Positions 1-12,479 of a stretch of DNA of 64,000 nucleotides are shown here, one piece after another. The notes below the pieces were generated by a model. It did not search any database. It saw only the letters and a list, made by a program, of their open reading frames with translations, and was not told where the DNA came from. Position numbers and translations under genes: made by a program. The stretch is from Cordylochernes scorpioides. Its lineage: Eukaryota; Arthropoda; Arachnida; Pseudoscorpiones; Chernetidae. Each line of letters opens with the position of its first letter. Within the stretch, counting starts at the first letter, position 1. The stretch covers positions 51,576,390 to 51,640,389 of the forward strand of contig CP092886.1 of the NCBI GenBank assembly GCA_030710605.1. Direction: 5' to 3'.

Positions 1-162
1 TAAAAAAAATAAATAAATGAAAAATGTAAATGAATTTGACTGTTTATTATAGAAAAAATATCTGGCTACACGGTGGTACCAATATAGAGGCGGTACTTGC
101 GCGCGCGCCAAGGTTATTCTAATTTATTTAAAGGTCACACCTAGCGCTGCGGCGATTTTACG

Positions 163-1205
163 ATGGAACAAAAATTGAAGCAGAGGATTTGCATAGAATT
201 TTGTGTGAAACTTCAAATATCAGCAACCGAAACTTTTGAAATGCTTAATAAAGCATTCCCCAATGACGCCCCAAAGAGAACAACTGTTTTTGAATGGCAT
301 TCTAGATTTAAAGCTGGCAGAATTTCCATTGAAGATGATCCTCGCCAAGGACGCCCAAATTTTCAAAGGACTGATGAAAATGTGCAAAAAATCACCGATT
401 TGATAAAAGAAAATCCTCGAACCACTTTGCTGGAGCTAGAGCAAGACACAGGCATCTCTAAAACAACGATTGGAAGGATCGTAACCGAAGATTTGAGGCT
501 CAAAAAGACTCCTGCAAAATTCATCCCAAGATTCTTCACCAATGAGCAAAAACTGTGTCGGCTTGCAACCTGTGAGGACATGATGGAAATGACAAGAACG
601 GATCCAGAATGGAAAGACAAGATAATCACAGGCGACGAGACATGGGTCTATGGCTATGACCCTGAAACCAAACCTCAATCTGCCGAGTGGAGAGGTTAGG
701 GTGAGCCTAGACCCAAAAAATCCAGAAACAAGGTGTTGCTGGTCGCTTTTTCGGATAACAAGGGCATTGTTCATCACGAGTATCTTCCTGCAGGCCAAAC
801 AGTTATTAAGGAAATGTATTTGGGCATTCTTCGCTGTCTAAGGGAAACGATTCGAAAAAAAAAAGGCCAGAAAAATGGACTAATGGTGGCTGGATCCTAC
901 ACCATGACAATGCTCGCCCTCACACAGCGCACTTGATGACTAGCTTTTTGGCGAAAAACGGGACACAAATCCTACTTCAACCACTCTATTTCCCAGACAT
1001 CGCACCAAATGACTTTTTCCTGTTCCCCAAACTTAAAGCAGTTCTAAAAGGAAGACATTTTGACACCAGGGATGACATAATAGAAAAATCGCCGTTAGCA
1101 TTGAAGAGCATTCCAAAAGAGGCTTATAAAAACTGTTTCGACAATTGGGGGAAACGATGGCGCTGGTGCGTTGAAGCAAGGGGGGATTACTTTGAAAAGT
1201 TTTAA
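163..1205 (+). pseudogene. mariner transposase, broken by a stop and a frameshift
   Basis: This is a Tc1/mariner cut-and-paste DNA transposase. The N-terminal half (163-699) has the mariner helix-turn-helix region, including the GRP linker at about residues 62-64. The catalytic triad is still visible: D158 in ITGDETW (codon 634-636), D in HHDNARPH (906-908) and D in APNDFF (1011-1013). The last two are 34 residues apart, the mariner D,D34D signature. The frame is interrupted by TAG at 697-699, where the family normally has WRG(K/E)GEP, and by a +1 shift in the A-rich run at about 855-868. It then runs to the stop at 1203-1205. ATG163 is the start because it opens the conserved N terminus. The copy cannot make transposase as it stands. 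The 5' end of the element probably lies beyond the window. Confidence 0.93.
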
Positions 1206-1242
1206 TAAAAAATAAAAAAAAAATCTTACCTTTTTTTTTTAT

Positions 1243-1275
1243 GGACCCAGTCCGGGAACTTATGGGACATACCTG
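1243..1275 (-). repeat. 3' terminal inverted repeat of the 163-1205 mariner
   Basis: The sequence downstream of the transposase ends in a typical mariner terminus, reading inward from the end as CAGGTATGTCCCATAAGTTC, and is followed by TA. No matching inverted copy was found between position 1 and the ATG. Confidence 0.7.
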
Positions 1276-1279
1276 TATA

Positions 1280-1700
1280 TATAATGTTTTAGAATAGTTT
1301 TTCAAGGAAAGTTATCGAAAATTTCGATGTTGATTTGAAAGTATAAAGTCGAATTGAGAGTATAATGTCAGTATAGCAAGATAATATTGTTACATAAAGA
1401 ATTAAAACCTTTTTGATACCCAAATAATAATATTTAATAATGTGTTTTAATTATCATTAATTTACAACTACTTTTCTTATAAATTATATTTAATTCTACT
1501 TATATATATATATATATATATATTCAAGGGTGATACTTCTAAAAATAAAATAAAACAACATATAACAAGACAGGTTAGAGCGACCAGTTTATTCATTCAA
1601 TCATCAATCAAAGGTTAGCCAGTTATACGACGGAAAGTTGAAACTCGTCGATGACCTTACTCCTTATTTAGTTCTTATCTATTTTCTTAAATATCCGCCA
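1280..1700. other. AT-rich spacer, no gene seen
   Basis: It contains a (TA)n tract at 1501-1522. No coding signal or known repeat was recognised. Confidence 0.6.
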
Positions 1701-2050
1701 CAGGGGTAGGTGGAAGGGTGATCTAAACCGTTGGTTTTTGACCACTACGACCCGGGATCGAATTACGCATTGGGCCCTTTTTCTAATTGAAAAAAAAAAG
1801 TTCTAAAGGCCCCCGATTCTTGCAAAATTCCAACCCCACCAGTGAGTGCAAGTAGCCAAACGTAACTCTGGCACATTTGTAAATGCAAATGTCGAACTGA
1901 TTTTTACATGTGTTGACTTATGGTGCACTTACACCATTGGATAGTGTGCTACCTAGAACGAAGTCTGTACGCCTGTGGTGCACTTACAGTGAAAGTAGTC
2001 GCCAAATTCTACCCACCATGATTATCATGGCCTGTACCACGTGCTCATCC
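1701..2050 (+). mobile_element. tRNA-derived SINE, copy 1
   Basis: The head (1701-1760) resembles a tRNA, with a box B-like GGATCGAATTA near 1744. The body (CACCAGTGAGTGCAAGTAG, CTCTGGCACATTTGTAA, a GGTGCACTTACAGT block, ATGGCCTGTAC) is repeated at 45578-45845 (minus), at 57186-57326 (plus, cut by a gap) and in part at 18303-18362. Compared with the 45.6-kb copy it carries about 55 extra bases near 1930-1985, flanked by the repeated motif GGTGCACTTAC. No LINE partner is proven. Confidence 0.7.
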
Positions 2051-2196
2051 ACAGAGATTAGACCTTCAATAAATGAGGCGCATATCGGCTTGATAAATAA
2101 GAGCGTCTTGCTCGTCATAATACCAAAAGAAGGTTTCAAATTGATCATCATTTATCATATATCATTATATAAAACATATATAATAATTTTATATCT

Positions 2197-2889
2197 TTGA
2201 CTTTTACAACGATCAAATTAATTTTGAAATATTTCATTAGATTACAAAAAATGGAAGACAATAGACTACCTAAGCTATGCTGGAATAGATTGAAGGAAAT
2301 TTCCTTAATGACAAAAAAACCTATAGGATTCTGTAAGAATATTATGGATATCATCAATCATTGTGGACTCACATGGCTAAACTATAGGTTAAATTATGAT
2401 GACATACAGATCGAACTTCCGAATATACTAAAAATAAAAATTGAACAGCTATTGCAGCAAGATCTGGCAAAATTATCTCTTACGAAAACATACTCAAACT
2501 ATAGGTTACTTTATGATTCATTTATTCCAGAAAATTACTTTTTATGCAATCTGTCTTCAGCTTTAGTGAGTTTTATTGCACAGATCAGATTAATATCAAC
2601 AATGATCAAAGAAAATCATATTTACGCAATTAAGAAAGAAGATTTGTACTGTGGGTTATGTGGAAGTCAGATAACTGATGAAATATACCATTTTATTGCT
2701 GAATGCGGGGATCTGGAAGGAGAGAGAAAAAAGATCCTGAAAAGTCTTCCTAGACCGCATTTGAACTCAATAAAGCTAATAAAAACTGTTTCAGATAAGA
2801 AAAGTTGGGCAATTGAACTGTTCAACTTTCAAAAAGCGGTTGGGAATAAAATTGCACTCATGGAAGAGATAAGAACAGGGGCACAATAA
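2197..2889 (+). pseudogene. non-LTR retrotransposon ORF2, C-terminal fragment
   Basis: The 230-residue open frame ends with a cysteine/histidine cluster C-x2-C-x9-H-x4-C (CGLCGSQ...YHFIAEC, about residues 149-167). This arrangement is typical of the region after the reverse transcriptase domain in Jockey/I-type LINEs. No RT motifs (YADD) or endonuclease are present, so this is a 5'-truncated copy. The frame is open from 2197, but the first methionine in the conserved-looking part is at 2251. It stops at 2887-2889 and is followed by a LINE-like 3' tail. I infer a dead-on-arrival insertion; the clade is uncertain. Confidence 0.7.
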
Positions 2890-3031
2890 AAAGTCCCCCT
2901 GTTTGACATACCTTGACTGTAAATACTATATTTTCACCTGTTCTCTTATGGTTAATATTGTCTGTAACTCCACGGAGAATCCGTACAGGGCAAGATGCCC
3001 TAATAAAGCTGTTTTGTTGTTGTTGTTGTTA
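2890..3031 (+). mobile_element. 3' UTR and (TGT)n tail of the LINE fragment
   Basis: The tail carries AATAAA at 3002-3007 and ends in a simple TGT repeat (about 3014-3030), a common 3' end for I/Jockey-like LINEs. Confidence 0.6.
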
Positions 3032-3800
3032 TATAATAATTTTATAACCCAAGATTAATAAAGAAGTAATCCAATCCTTTGAATTTTCATAAAAAATATC
3101 TTTCTCGTGGACTTCGAGATCCAAGGATGACTTTTTGCTTTCCGAGTTGTAGCGGGTGCTGCACGGGCGGACAACCGGCCAGGGAGGGTTTCGATCCGGA
3201 ACAAATTAAAGCGCTAAGAGCAGCCATCCATCTTTAAAACTGGATCAATAGATTCTTTCTCTTGGACCAATATTGTTCCTTTTTAGAGTAAACTCTAAAC
3301 CCATTTTATTAATTCCCCCTTCCAATAAATCATATATTGATGACATCTAATAGATGAAAAATCGCTTTAAATGAAAGATTACAAAGTTGTATGGAATTCC
3401 TTGTGTGACTATTTGACCAAATCCTGATCTATTGTGCTGAAAGGGTTTTCTTTGTCCGGATGTCTGGCGATACCTAACTCGAGTTCACGGAGAAAGAAAT
3501 CGGATATAGATCGCGATGCTGTAGAATATTAAACATACAGCTTGACCACGTTATTATATGGAATATTATAATTAGTTACTTATAATTATATTTACTTATA
3601 AATTTACTTCTATATTTTAATTATTGATTGGAGAGTGATATTCATGAGCGAAAAGGCGCATTTCCCTTTTTTTTTGTTGTGGCACATTCTTCAATAAAAA
3701 TATTTAAGTTTTGCACCTAGAATATCTGAAAAGGAATGGATTTGATTCATTTTAAAAAGGGAGATGAGCTTCTATATATAAATATATGAAAAAACGATAG
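3032..3800. other. spacer, no gene recognised
   Basis: A GC-richer patch at 3110-3240 contains a box B-like GGTTTCGATCC near 3168, but no tRNA fold could be drawn around it. The rest is AT-rich. Confidence 0.5.
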
Positions 3801-3804
3801 AAAA

Positions 3805-4030
3805 AAAAAAAAATAAGTGGGTCAGGTGTTGATATTAAAAATATAGAAAGCCTATCCTGACCAGGAACACATGTGCTTTTTAGATGGCAGAGCGCCATCT
3901 AGTAGAACAAAAATCAATTAAACGTTTATTTAACCGGTTCCCTGATATTTGGCCAACTCAATTTCTTGATAAATAAAGAAAATCCATCCACGAACGCGTT
4001 TCGCGCTGTTTGCGCTTGAAAACGAGAAGA
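3805..4030 (-). mobile_element. family P repeat (PLE-like end), copy 1
   Basis: It shares with 28612-28825, 43640-44110, 54660-54830 and 63552-64000 the ordered blocks GTGTTGATATTAAAA, CCTGACC, the imperfect palindrome GATGGCAGAGCGCCATC, CCCTGATATTTGGCCAA and CCACGAACGCGTTTCGCGC. A degenerate hammerhead-like core lies at 3985-4025. One other copy (43.6 kb) lies directly beside PLE GIY-YIG coding sequence, which is why I tie the family to PLEs. Confidence 0.65.
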
Positions 4031-4717
4031 TATTGAAATTCACTGAAAATACTAGAAAATACTGGAACTTTGACTCGAAAATACTTTGTTTAAAAAAAAA
4101 ACAATAAAATATATCCTTTGCATATTTGCTATGTTCAGGATGTTTAGAAATTTACAAAATTGTGTATAATTTAATCGAAAGTTAATTATAATAAAAATTC
4201 AAGTAAAATACCTACAAAATAAATATTTTATTAAATCCAATATATGCCTTTTATTATCTAATACCTATATATATATATAGCTAATACATATAATGTGAAG
4301 TGTTTGACATTTGGATTGAACACTTCGAGTGCAAGTAATGGTGCTGAATTCTAAGAAGAAGCTGAGAAGCCGAGGTTGGCGTGCGGCAGTCCTGTACGTT
4401 GCCTACTGTGTAAGAAATACCGGTGGATTTCACCAGGAATGAAATATCATTCGCAAATTGACTATTAGCTAAGTTTTAATACATTTAGTGTACATTAATT
4501 ATATTATATTACTCTTTTTCGTGTAGAACTAAGTGCTAGCAATATATTTTGGGAACCTGTATCCTTGAAAATGGTCTTCTAGTAATCATGGTAAAGCATT
4601 AGATTTTACAATTTACTTCAAGCCCAACGTGTCTGCTTGACGAATCGACAACTATAATATTTAAAAATCACTTTTGAACTCCCTAATCTAAGGTTTAGGA
4701 AGTATTATTAATATAAG

Positions 4718-4857
4718 ACAATGCTGATTATAATATAATATAATGCGGCTTATGATTGTAAAACGACATTTTAAAACTATTCCGCATGTGTTTATTTTCG
4801 TTGAAAAGAAACACATGCGGAATAGTTTTAAAATGTCGTTTTACAATGCTGATTATA
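4718..4857. repeat. perfect 37-bp inverted repeat inside a 15-bp direct repeat
   Basis: Arms 4757-4793 and 4809-4845 are exact reverse complements over 37 bp with a 15-bp loop. ACAATGCTGATTATA occurs in direct orientation at 4718-4732 and 4843-4857, the second copy overlapping the hairpin end. No ORF or known terminus is present. Confidence 0.85.
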
Positions 4858-4859
4858 TT

Positions 4860-6142
4860 TCCAACTTATCATACTTATCCAACTATTTATATTTTGCTAC
4901 ATGCTTCAGTTTATATAAGATGCCATAATCCTATTCAAGCCGAGTTTCTAAATTTTATCAGGCTCATGTAATCCTTTCAGCAAATGTGCCTTGGCGTCCA
5001 ACCTTTGGATCTTCTCAAAGTTATAATCAACTCTCAACAATATTACTTCAAGGTTATTTTCTATTTCAATAAATCGATTTTAAACCTATTCCATGTCCTT
5101 TTGTAGTTGACTATAAATGGAATAAATTAGTTAGGTGTGTGTGATGGGTAGAAACTCTTAAATATATTTTTATTGTCCTCTTTATTTACTAATTTCAATT
5201 ATTTGTTAAAGGATTCACTGCACTTCAAAGTCGAAAGAAGCATATATACATATAAATTATTAAAAATAGCACAAAGGTGATATCGTATTGGGATCAAGTT
5301 CATAAATTTAATAAAAGACATCCTCTTATTATGCAAATACAAGTTACTTAAATAGCTTTCGCCATCTTAGTTTTTAACTTAATATATCTCGTGCGATCTC
5401 AAGGCGTACTCTTGTGTTCAAGCATCATGGCGTGTATAATTTTATGCAATCATATCGATATATTGAGTTTTGATATAGAGACTTTAAATATATTATTTGT
5501 CCAAGTTACACCTCCAATCGGATGTTCCCAGGGTAACACTGGATACAACTTTCCATATAGCCTACAACTATAGAAATTTAAAATGGCTAAAACTTCATTA
5601 AAGAGCATGATATATATAAGATTTTATTCAAAGACACAAAAGTCAAACTATTATATTTTATATTAAAAATACATTTAAAAAAATAATAAAAGAAGCGAAC
5701 TATTTATAATCCACATTATAAACTATTTAGGTGATTTACAACTCCCCCGTCTCCTCTCTGAAATATCAAAATACTGGGAAGTCTTGAAGAGATAGCATTG
5801 GGGAAATGTAAATTGAAAAGATAACATTCAAGCGCAAATATATAATATTAGAGCAGTGCCGAGTATATTTAAGTGAGCGTCTGAAGAAAAACCTGTGACT
5901 TGGAACCAGTGTTTAATAAAATGAACCTATCACTTTAATGTTGAATATACTTTTGAAAGAAGAATTATAGTGGCGAGATTGAAGTATGATTGATAACATC
6001 TTGAGATCTTGCCGACACTATCGCAAATTTGAATAATTTAATATTAAAACGTAATTTTCTTCCTCTAAAACAAATCAAATTATAAAAAAAGATGGAGTTA
6101 CACTTGAGGTTATTTTGAAACACCAGAGCCAAATTTATTCAC
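4860..6142. other. AT-rich spacer, no gene seen
   Basis: Short open frames (for example 5391-5573) have no recognisable domain and chance-like composition. No RNA gene was recognised. Confidence 0.55.
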
Positions 6143-6900
6143 AGGGTTGTCCCAAAGGTTCGTAAACACTTGCAAAAAAAAAAAACAATATTATTCGCTA
6201 TTATGTATAATTTCTTTATATTAACTATGAAGTAATTGTATTATGTATTCGCCGTAATAATATTATTCGCTATTATGTATAATTTCTTTATATTAACTAT
6301 GAAGTAATTGTATTATGTATTCGCCGTAATAATATTATTCGCTATTATGTATAATTTCTTTATATTAACTATGAAGTAATTGTATTATGTATTCGCCGTA
6401 ATAATATTATTCGCTATTATGTATAATTTCTTTATATTAACTATGAAGTAATTGTATTATGTATTCGCCGTAATAATATTATTCGCTGTTATGTATAATT
6501 TCTTTATATTAACTATGAAGTAATTGTATTATGTATTCGCCGTAATAATATTATTCACTATTATGTATAATTTCTTTATATTAACTATGAAGTAATTGTA
6601 TTATGTATTCGCCGTAATAATATTATTCGCTATTATGTATAATTTCTTTATATTAACTATGAAGTAATTGTATTATGTATTCGCCGTAATAATATTATTC
6701 GCTATTATGTATAATTTCTTTATATTAAATATGAAGTAATTGTATTATGTATTCGCCGTAATAATATTATTCGCTATTATGTATAATTTCTTTATATTAA
6801 CTATGAAGTAATTGTATTATGTATTCGCCCTAATAATATTATTCGCAAAGTAATAAGGAAAATAACTTTCTAAGAAAAACACGAACTTTTGGGACAACCT
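6143..6900. mobile_element. mariner-type MITE whose interior is a 72-bp minisatellite
   Basis: The left end AGGGTTGTCCCAAAGGTTCG (6143) and the right end, reverse-complemented, AGGTTGTCCCAAAAGTTCGT (ending 6900) form terminal inverted repeats of mariner type. TA follows the right end; the left flank no longer shows TA. No transposase sequence remains and nearly all the interior is the tandem array described separately. Confidence 0.75.
6186..6846. repeat. 72-bp tandem repeat, about nine copies
   Basis: The unit runs from AATAATATTATTCGCTATTA to TATGTATTCGCCGT and repeats every 72 bp with only a few single-base differences (for example near 6487, 6556 and 6728), so the array is young or homogenised. 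Confidence 0.95.
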
Positions 6901-6902
6901 TA

Positions 6903-8765
6903 TAATTCCTCACCAGTATGAGTTGGTATATTTAAGAGACGGAGAGAGAGAAATTAGGGAAAGTTAATTAAACGTAACATATTTCACGTTAAGGTGCGGA
7001 GAAAAATGACGAGTGTGAAGCGAGCAATTAAAAAGGTTACTAACGACAAGTGGAGTGATTACACGGGTAACTGACGGCGGTGGTGGGAGACAATAAGGAT
7101 CCTTACGTCTTAATAAAACATTTATTATTTTTTAAAGGAGAGTCTTTTTACTTTCTCACGTCTACTTTTCCTTAAAATATTTTAATTATTCGCTCAGCTG
7201 GATTTATCTTGTAGTAAATTACTATCTTTTATAAAGGAGCAATACACGCGTCTCTTTATTTTTTTAATTATCCATGGGAATATTTAATCATTGGTGATTG
7301 TATATATTAATTTAATTTATTGATTGAAAATCTTACCTCTAACGTAGGCTTTTTGTATACATCGAAATTATTATAGATAAGAAAAATTTAGAGACTATAC
7401 ATACATTATTTCCCATCTCTCGAAAGAATTTAACTAAATTTATTTTGAAAATAACGAATCACGTTTTCGAAATAAGTTTCTTTAATGATCCATTCAAATT
7501 CTGCAAAAGCTTTCGATATAAAATACTCTTCTACAAATGTTTTTTCTAAGTTCTATCTCTTTATATTTAAACACTTAAAATACACTTAATAAATCACTTA
7601 AATATATATAATTTCGGATCAAGTTAGTCATTATTTTTATACACATCATTCCCTCTCTAGAGAAAGGAAATAATGTTCAAAAATGGATTCGGGCCGTAAA
7701 CTAGGCGAAACGTTTCAAATCGAACTAATAAAAAAACTCATTATTTGTTATTCATGTCGATAAAGGCAAGAAAATTTGTAATATGTCGATGAAGTTTAAG
7801 AGCCCAAAGATGTAAAAGATACCTTACACAGACCTATTTCAAGGTTAGAGTTGTTGTTGTTTCTTATCCCCTTGTGCAAAGATTACACAAATTCCATGAG
7901 TTCATGCTCCTCGAGCTTTATGTAATGGGGTTTAGGGATGCAGCTTTCGTTGATCATGGAACCATGATCCAGGCACACTTTGGTGAAAGTCTGACTTTGC
8001 CTGTAGTTTGAGGCCGTTCCTAACATGGAAGCAGACGCCTTTGCTGCTGACTCTAACATGAGTACAGACGCAGCTCCTCCATATCCCTGGAGTGGGACCC
8101 TTGCTGAGGTCTATCAACTGGGTCAGTTGAAGTCAGGATTTTTAAAGAGGTCTTTCTCCTCTTCTTAAAGGTTAATGTAAAAAGGATAAAATACACAGGA
8201 GATTAGGCTCTCATTTCTATGACACGTTATACAAATTCTATAGAATAACTCTCATTTGAAACTTATCTCAATAACCTACAACAATATAAATGCATCGATG
8301 AGATAGGAGAACATAAAGTTTCATCAGCAATGGACACAGACACCATTTAAAAAGGTAAATACACTGACCTTCGAATAGACCTATCTATAATTTCCAAGAC
8401 ACGTTAAAAATTCACGGATATATTTCAATTAAGCATTTAATTATTACATAAAAGATCAACAATACTCTCGTTTATTTTAATTTCTAATGTGAATAATATA
8501 CAAATGCTTATTGCTTATATATAAAGTATCACACACAGCTACACACAGATTTTATAAGTAAATATCTAATATAATAAAATACTAACTGTCGTGAGTACTC
8601 TGAATGGTAATATTTGGTAAATTCTAAGTTTTATACGATATAATTTCGATATAAATTCCGACACGATTCTAGTGAAAAACAGATTAAAAGCAATCACTTC
8701 TCTCATATATTTAAACAGAAAAAAAAGGACATTATATAAAATAATAAATACTGAACATAGAAACC
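6903..8765. other. spacer, no gene recognised
   Basis: A GC-richer stretch at 7850-8120 has a short minus open frame (7932-8117) without a recognisable domain; it could be an old repeat. The remainder is AT-rich. Confidence 0.5.
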
Positions 8766-8770
8766 TAGTA

Positions 8771-9019
8771 CAGTGGTACCTCGACATACGAGTTTAATTC
8801 GTTCCGCAACCTTGCTCGTATCTTGAATTACTCGTATCTCGAAGCAAATTTCCCAATACAAAATTCCCATTTAAAATCACAGATTAATATCTTCAACACT
8901 ACCGAACCGAACTCGTATCTCGAATTTCGCTCGTAACTCAAAGCAAAAAATCACTTGCTCGTCGGCTCGTATCTCGAAAAACTCGTATGTTGGGGCGCTC
9001 GTATGTCGAGGTACCACTG
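8771..9019. mobile_element. 249-bp MITE with TIRs and TA duplication
   Basis: The ends are inverted copies of CAGTGGTACCTCGACATACG, with TA on both sides (8769-8770, 9020-9021), as in Tc1/mariner/pogo elements. The interior repeats the motif CTCGTATCTCGAA several times. It is non-coding. Confidence 0.9.
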
Positions 9020-9021
9020 TA

Positions 9022-10010
9022 TTTTCAAAAATTAATATCATTATATAAAATCTCATAATGAAATTTGTTTTCAAAAGTAATCGTTGTCTTTATACTTTTA
9101 TATCGGTATTTCATAACCTATTCTTCTGTTGGGAGTTAGGAAATCGAAGCTGTTCGTGTACTGAAAAAGCCATAACCCGAAACCAGGGTAAAAACGTTGA
9201 CTCTTGATCGATTTGGCCAAAACTGATTTGTGGTATTCTTTTATATAAAACTTTACAGACAATGTCACAAAGTTCCATTATTTTAATAAATTTTATTGAT
9301 ATTGGTATGAACATTTTTGCATATATAAATAAGAGTACTTATATATTACGGACAAAAGATAGAAATATATATATAATATTTTTGTGCTCCACATACACAT
9401 AAAGAGACAGTTCCGAAGAAACTGCATGTTTCAAATTTAAAAGGTAGAAAGATAGCATATATAGGTATTGTTTTCACTCCTGAATCGATTGTTAACATAC
9501 GCTAAATTGAAGGAAGTTTGGAAGAGTTGAAATATAAGATGAAATCTGCCAATCTAGGTTAATGAACCAATTCACGCAACCAAACAATTATTTTATATGT
9601 CTCGGCAGCAACCTTGGTATAGCAAGGTCATTTCTGTGGAGAAACCGATAATTGTGGCACTTCTACTACATAAACTTAAAATACATTTAATTTAATTGAT
9701 GTCTTATTACTGATTCCTTTTATCTATAAAACGTTTCATAACTCGTAAGAGAGAGGTTAGCGCGCCACCGGTGATAAAACCTTTGACGCAACTTTTTTAT
9801 TAAATAAAAAACTTCCTTCAATCGCGACAGTGATGGGAATATATGGGCCTGACTCATCAGCGATTTCGCCATATTTATATATATTTCTACTGTACTTCAA
9901 GTTTTTGCCCATAGCTTGTTTCAGTTTTATGGATATTCCATATGATTAGTCGGAGCATAATCTGTGTTCTCAGTCAATAATAATTATGTTTATATATCTT
10001 TATATTTTTG
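9022..10010. other. AT-rich spacer, no gene seen
   Basis: No coding signal or known repeat was recognised. A short minus frame at 9111-9314 has no family features. Confidence 0.5.
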
Positions 10011-10180
10011 TGAAATTCGAAACTATTATAGACACGTTTGATTCTTTTAAAAATTAAACAATTTCTACTGCCCTTACTGCAATCGAAAAATTAATGGGAT
10101 GGCCTGGATCATCAGTGGCGAACCCTCCTAGCGGTTTCTCCAGTTTAATCTACCATACCGCTGTTATATTGCATTTTTCC
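10011..10180 (+). mobile_element. MITE-A, partial copy 1
   Basis: It matches one arm and the centre of the fuller copy at 21158-21435: AACTATTATAGACACG, CTACTGCCCTTACTGCAAT, ATCAGTGGCGAACCCTCC, TTTAATCTACCATACCGCTG. The second arm is missing. Confidence 0.75.
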
Positions 10181-12180
10181 TTTGATAGTAATAATGATGC
10201 TAGACTCTTGGAATGGGTATTTTAGATGAACTATGGACATAAGCTTTGAGGACAGCAGAATTATATAGAATATGATTATTTATATTATTTTATATGATTA
10301 GGTTTGAGCCAATAACTATGAGAGAATGTATCACAGGTTCGTATCCTACCGTCTTCGTCAATTTTGAATTTCTTAAGTGTGTTTGTGAAATTTAAAGTAG
10401 ATTAAATAACGAATTGCTGAGAGTTTTCACGGAGAAGCCATGACATCTCTAATAGTTTACATATCAGCAATATTTAATTAAAATAAATATCAAATGCCAT
10501 ATACATTTGAATTGGTGTAATATAACATCGAAATCAAATTGTTATAATAACATAATACCCCCCGGCGACATTCCATTTAATTTCCGACATCATCGGCTTT
10601 CAAAAGATCTCATTTTTTTCAGTAAAATGATATTAGGTAGCAATTTCTAATTATGTTTACGTATCTATTATTTTAATAGATAAATATCTCAGAACCAAAA
10701 TGTTTAATGGTTGTGATATTATTAAAATATGGTAAACGATTTGATTAACACTACTTATTCGTCAAAAGTATATGAGACTTGAATTTGATTGTGTGTGTTT
10801 GTATGTGCGTGCGTTTCTATGTGTGTATGTGTAATGCGCAGATATATTCAAGAAAATTGAATAAACCGTCTGCAATCAGGTTTTTTAATGGTGTAAACCG
10901 GTGCTGAGTCAATCTACGCTTTTCGCACGAACCGACAGAATGCAATTAATTAAATAAAACTTAAATACTAAATTCAAATAAATAACGCGATAGAAGTTTC
11001 ATCGCGTTCTTCTTTATATTTTAGCGTTAAAGTTTTATTTATTCTTTTTTTTTTGTATATCGGGTTCGAGGAAGAGTTGAAAAAATGTCTCGATAGGTCA
11101 TCGGTCTATATCATTAAAAGAAACGAATTTCAGATGATTTATAAATTTGTATTAAGATATAGCTATGAACATATATAAATAGGAGCATAGATATCTTGGA
11201 GAAACTCATTGCTGAGAAAACTAATAAGGGAAGTTCTCTAACATTTAAAATTAGCTGCGTAATCATATGTACAACTCTTTTGACAAATAAAAACTTTCTG
11301 CCTGTTGAATTAATAATATTGAACTTATTCTGATATCATTTAACATTTTATAAACCTCCGGTAACAGCATTCACCTAGGTGTACGAACTATATCTGCAGT
11401 ATAAGTTGATACAACACCGATGGAAAGTAGGATGCTTAACCCAGAGCTTGTACGCCTGTAGTCAGAGCTACACCCTACAAGGGCCTGACTTCCCGACCTG
11501 AGAGAAATGATTCACGTTCTTGCATTGAGAGACCTCTAGTAAATTCCACGCGTTCACAATTATAGACTGGTGTCGGTGAGCTTGCGAAGTCTCGGCCAGG
11601 TTGCTGTCCAGACCCTTCTGTCTGGAATTGTTAATACCCGTCAGTTCTATCATCATTTTCGTTCTTATCCAATATATCCTAAATCTTCCGATGAATTATG
11701 ATACTTTCAGGCACAGAGTAAATAAGAATAACCAGATAGAAGGTAAGAGTGAGGGGGATTTCCCTTCGATAATGCGATCGGCAAAGACGCTCTTAATGGC
11801 GCATGCACGCAGCAAAGACCTTAGAGTCCATCATCCCACTCACCAGTGATCCTACGTGAAAAACAGAATTTCCCAAAGTCTAGAAATGTCTAGAATCCCT
11901 CACAAAGGAAAATATGAGAGATTGCAGGAATGAGTGAGGCTTGTATTGAAAGATTCTTCAATCTGATCTAACGTCATACCCCTGGAATATTGACCTTTGA
12001 TAAGACAAAACCTCCTAAAATGTATTATCTTCCATTAAGTTATTATAGAAGTTTTGCGTCAAAATGTAAAAATAAGAACTGATTAACTAATTATATATAT
12101 TTGATTATATATATATTTGGCAGATATTCCAAGCGGTTGTTGATCGTGCTCGTATAGATTTGCACCAATCTACATTCTGA
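10181..12180. other. spacer with a possible old repeat at 11340-11860
   Basis: Mostly AT-rich, with a GT-rich stretch near 10785-10835. The region 11340-11860 is GC-richer and shares TTGTACGCCTGTAGT-like sequence with the insert in the SINE at 1.97 kb. Its two short frames show no domain. Confidence 0.45.
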
Positions 12181-12182
12181 TA

Positions 12183-12478
12183 CGATAATGATTGAATTCA
12201 ACAATATTGACAACGATAATGATGGAATTCAACAATATTGACAACGATAATGATGGAATTCAACAATATTGACAACGATAATGATGAAATTCAACTATAT
12301 TGACAACGATAATGATGGAATTTAACAATATTGACAACGATAATGGTGGAATTCAACAATATTGACACCGATAGGATGAAATGTCAACAATATTGACAAC
12401 GATAATGATGGAATTCAACAATATTGACAAAAATAATGATGAAATTCAACAATATTGACAACGATAGGATGAAATGAG
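12183..12478. repeat. 31-bp minisatellite, about nine copies
   Basis: The unit GATAATGATGGAATTCAACA plus ATATTGACAAC repeats in tandem, with small indels toward the right end. Confidence 0.93.
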
Positions 12479-12479
12479 A

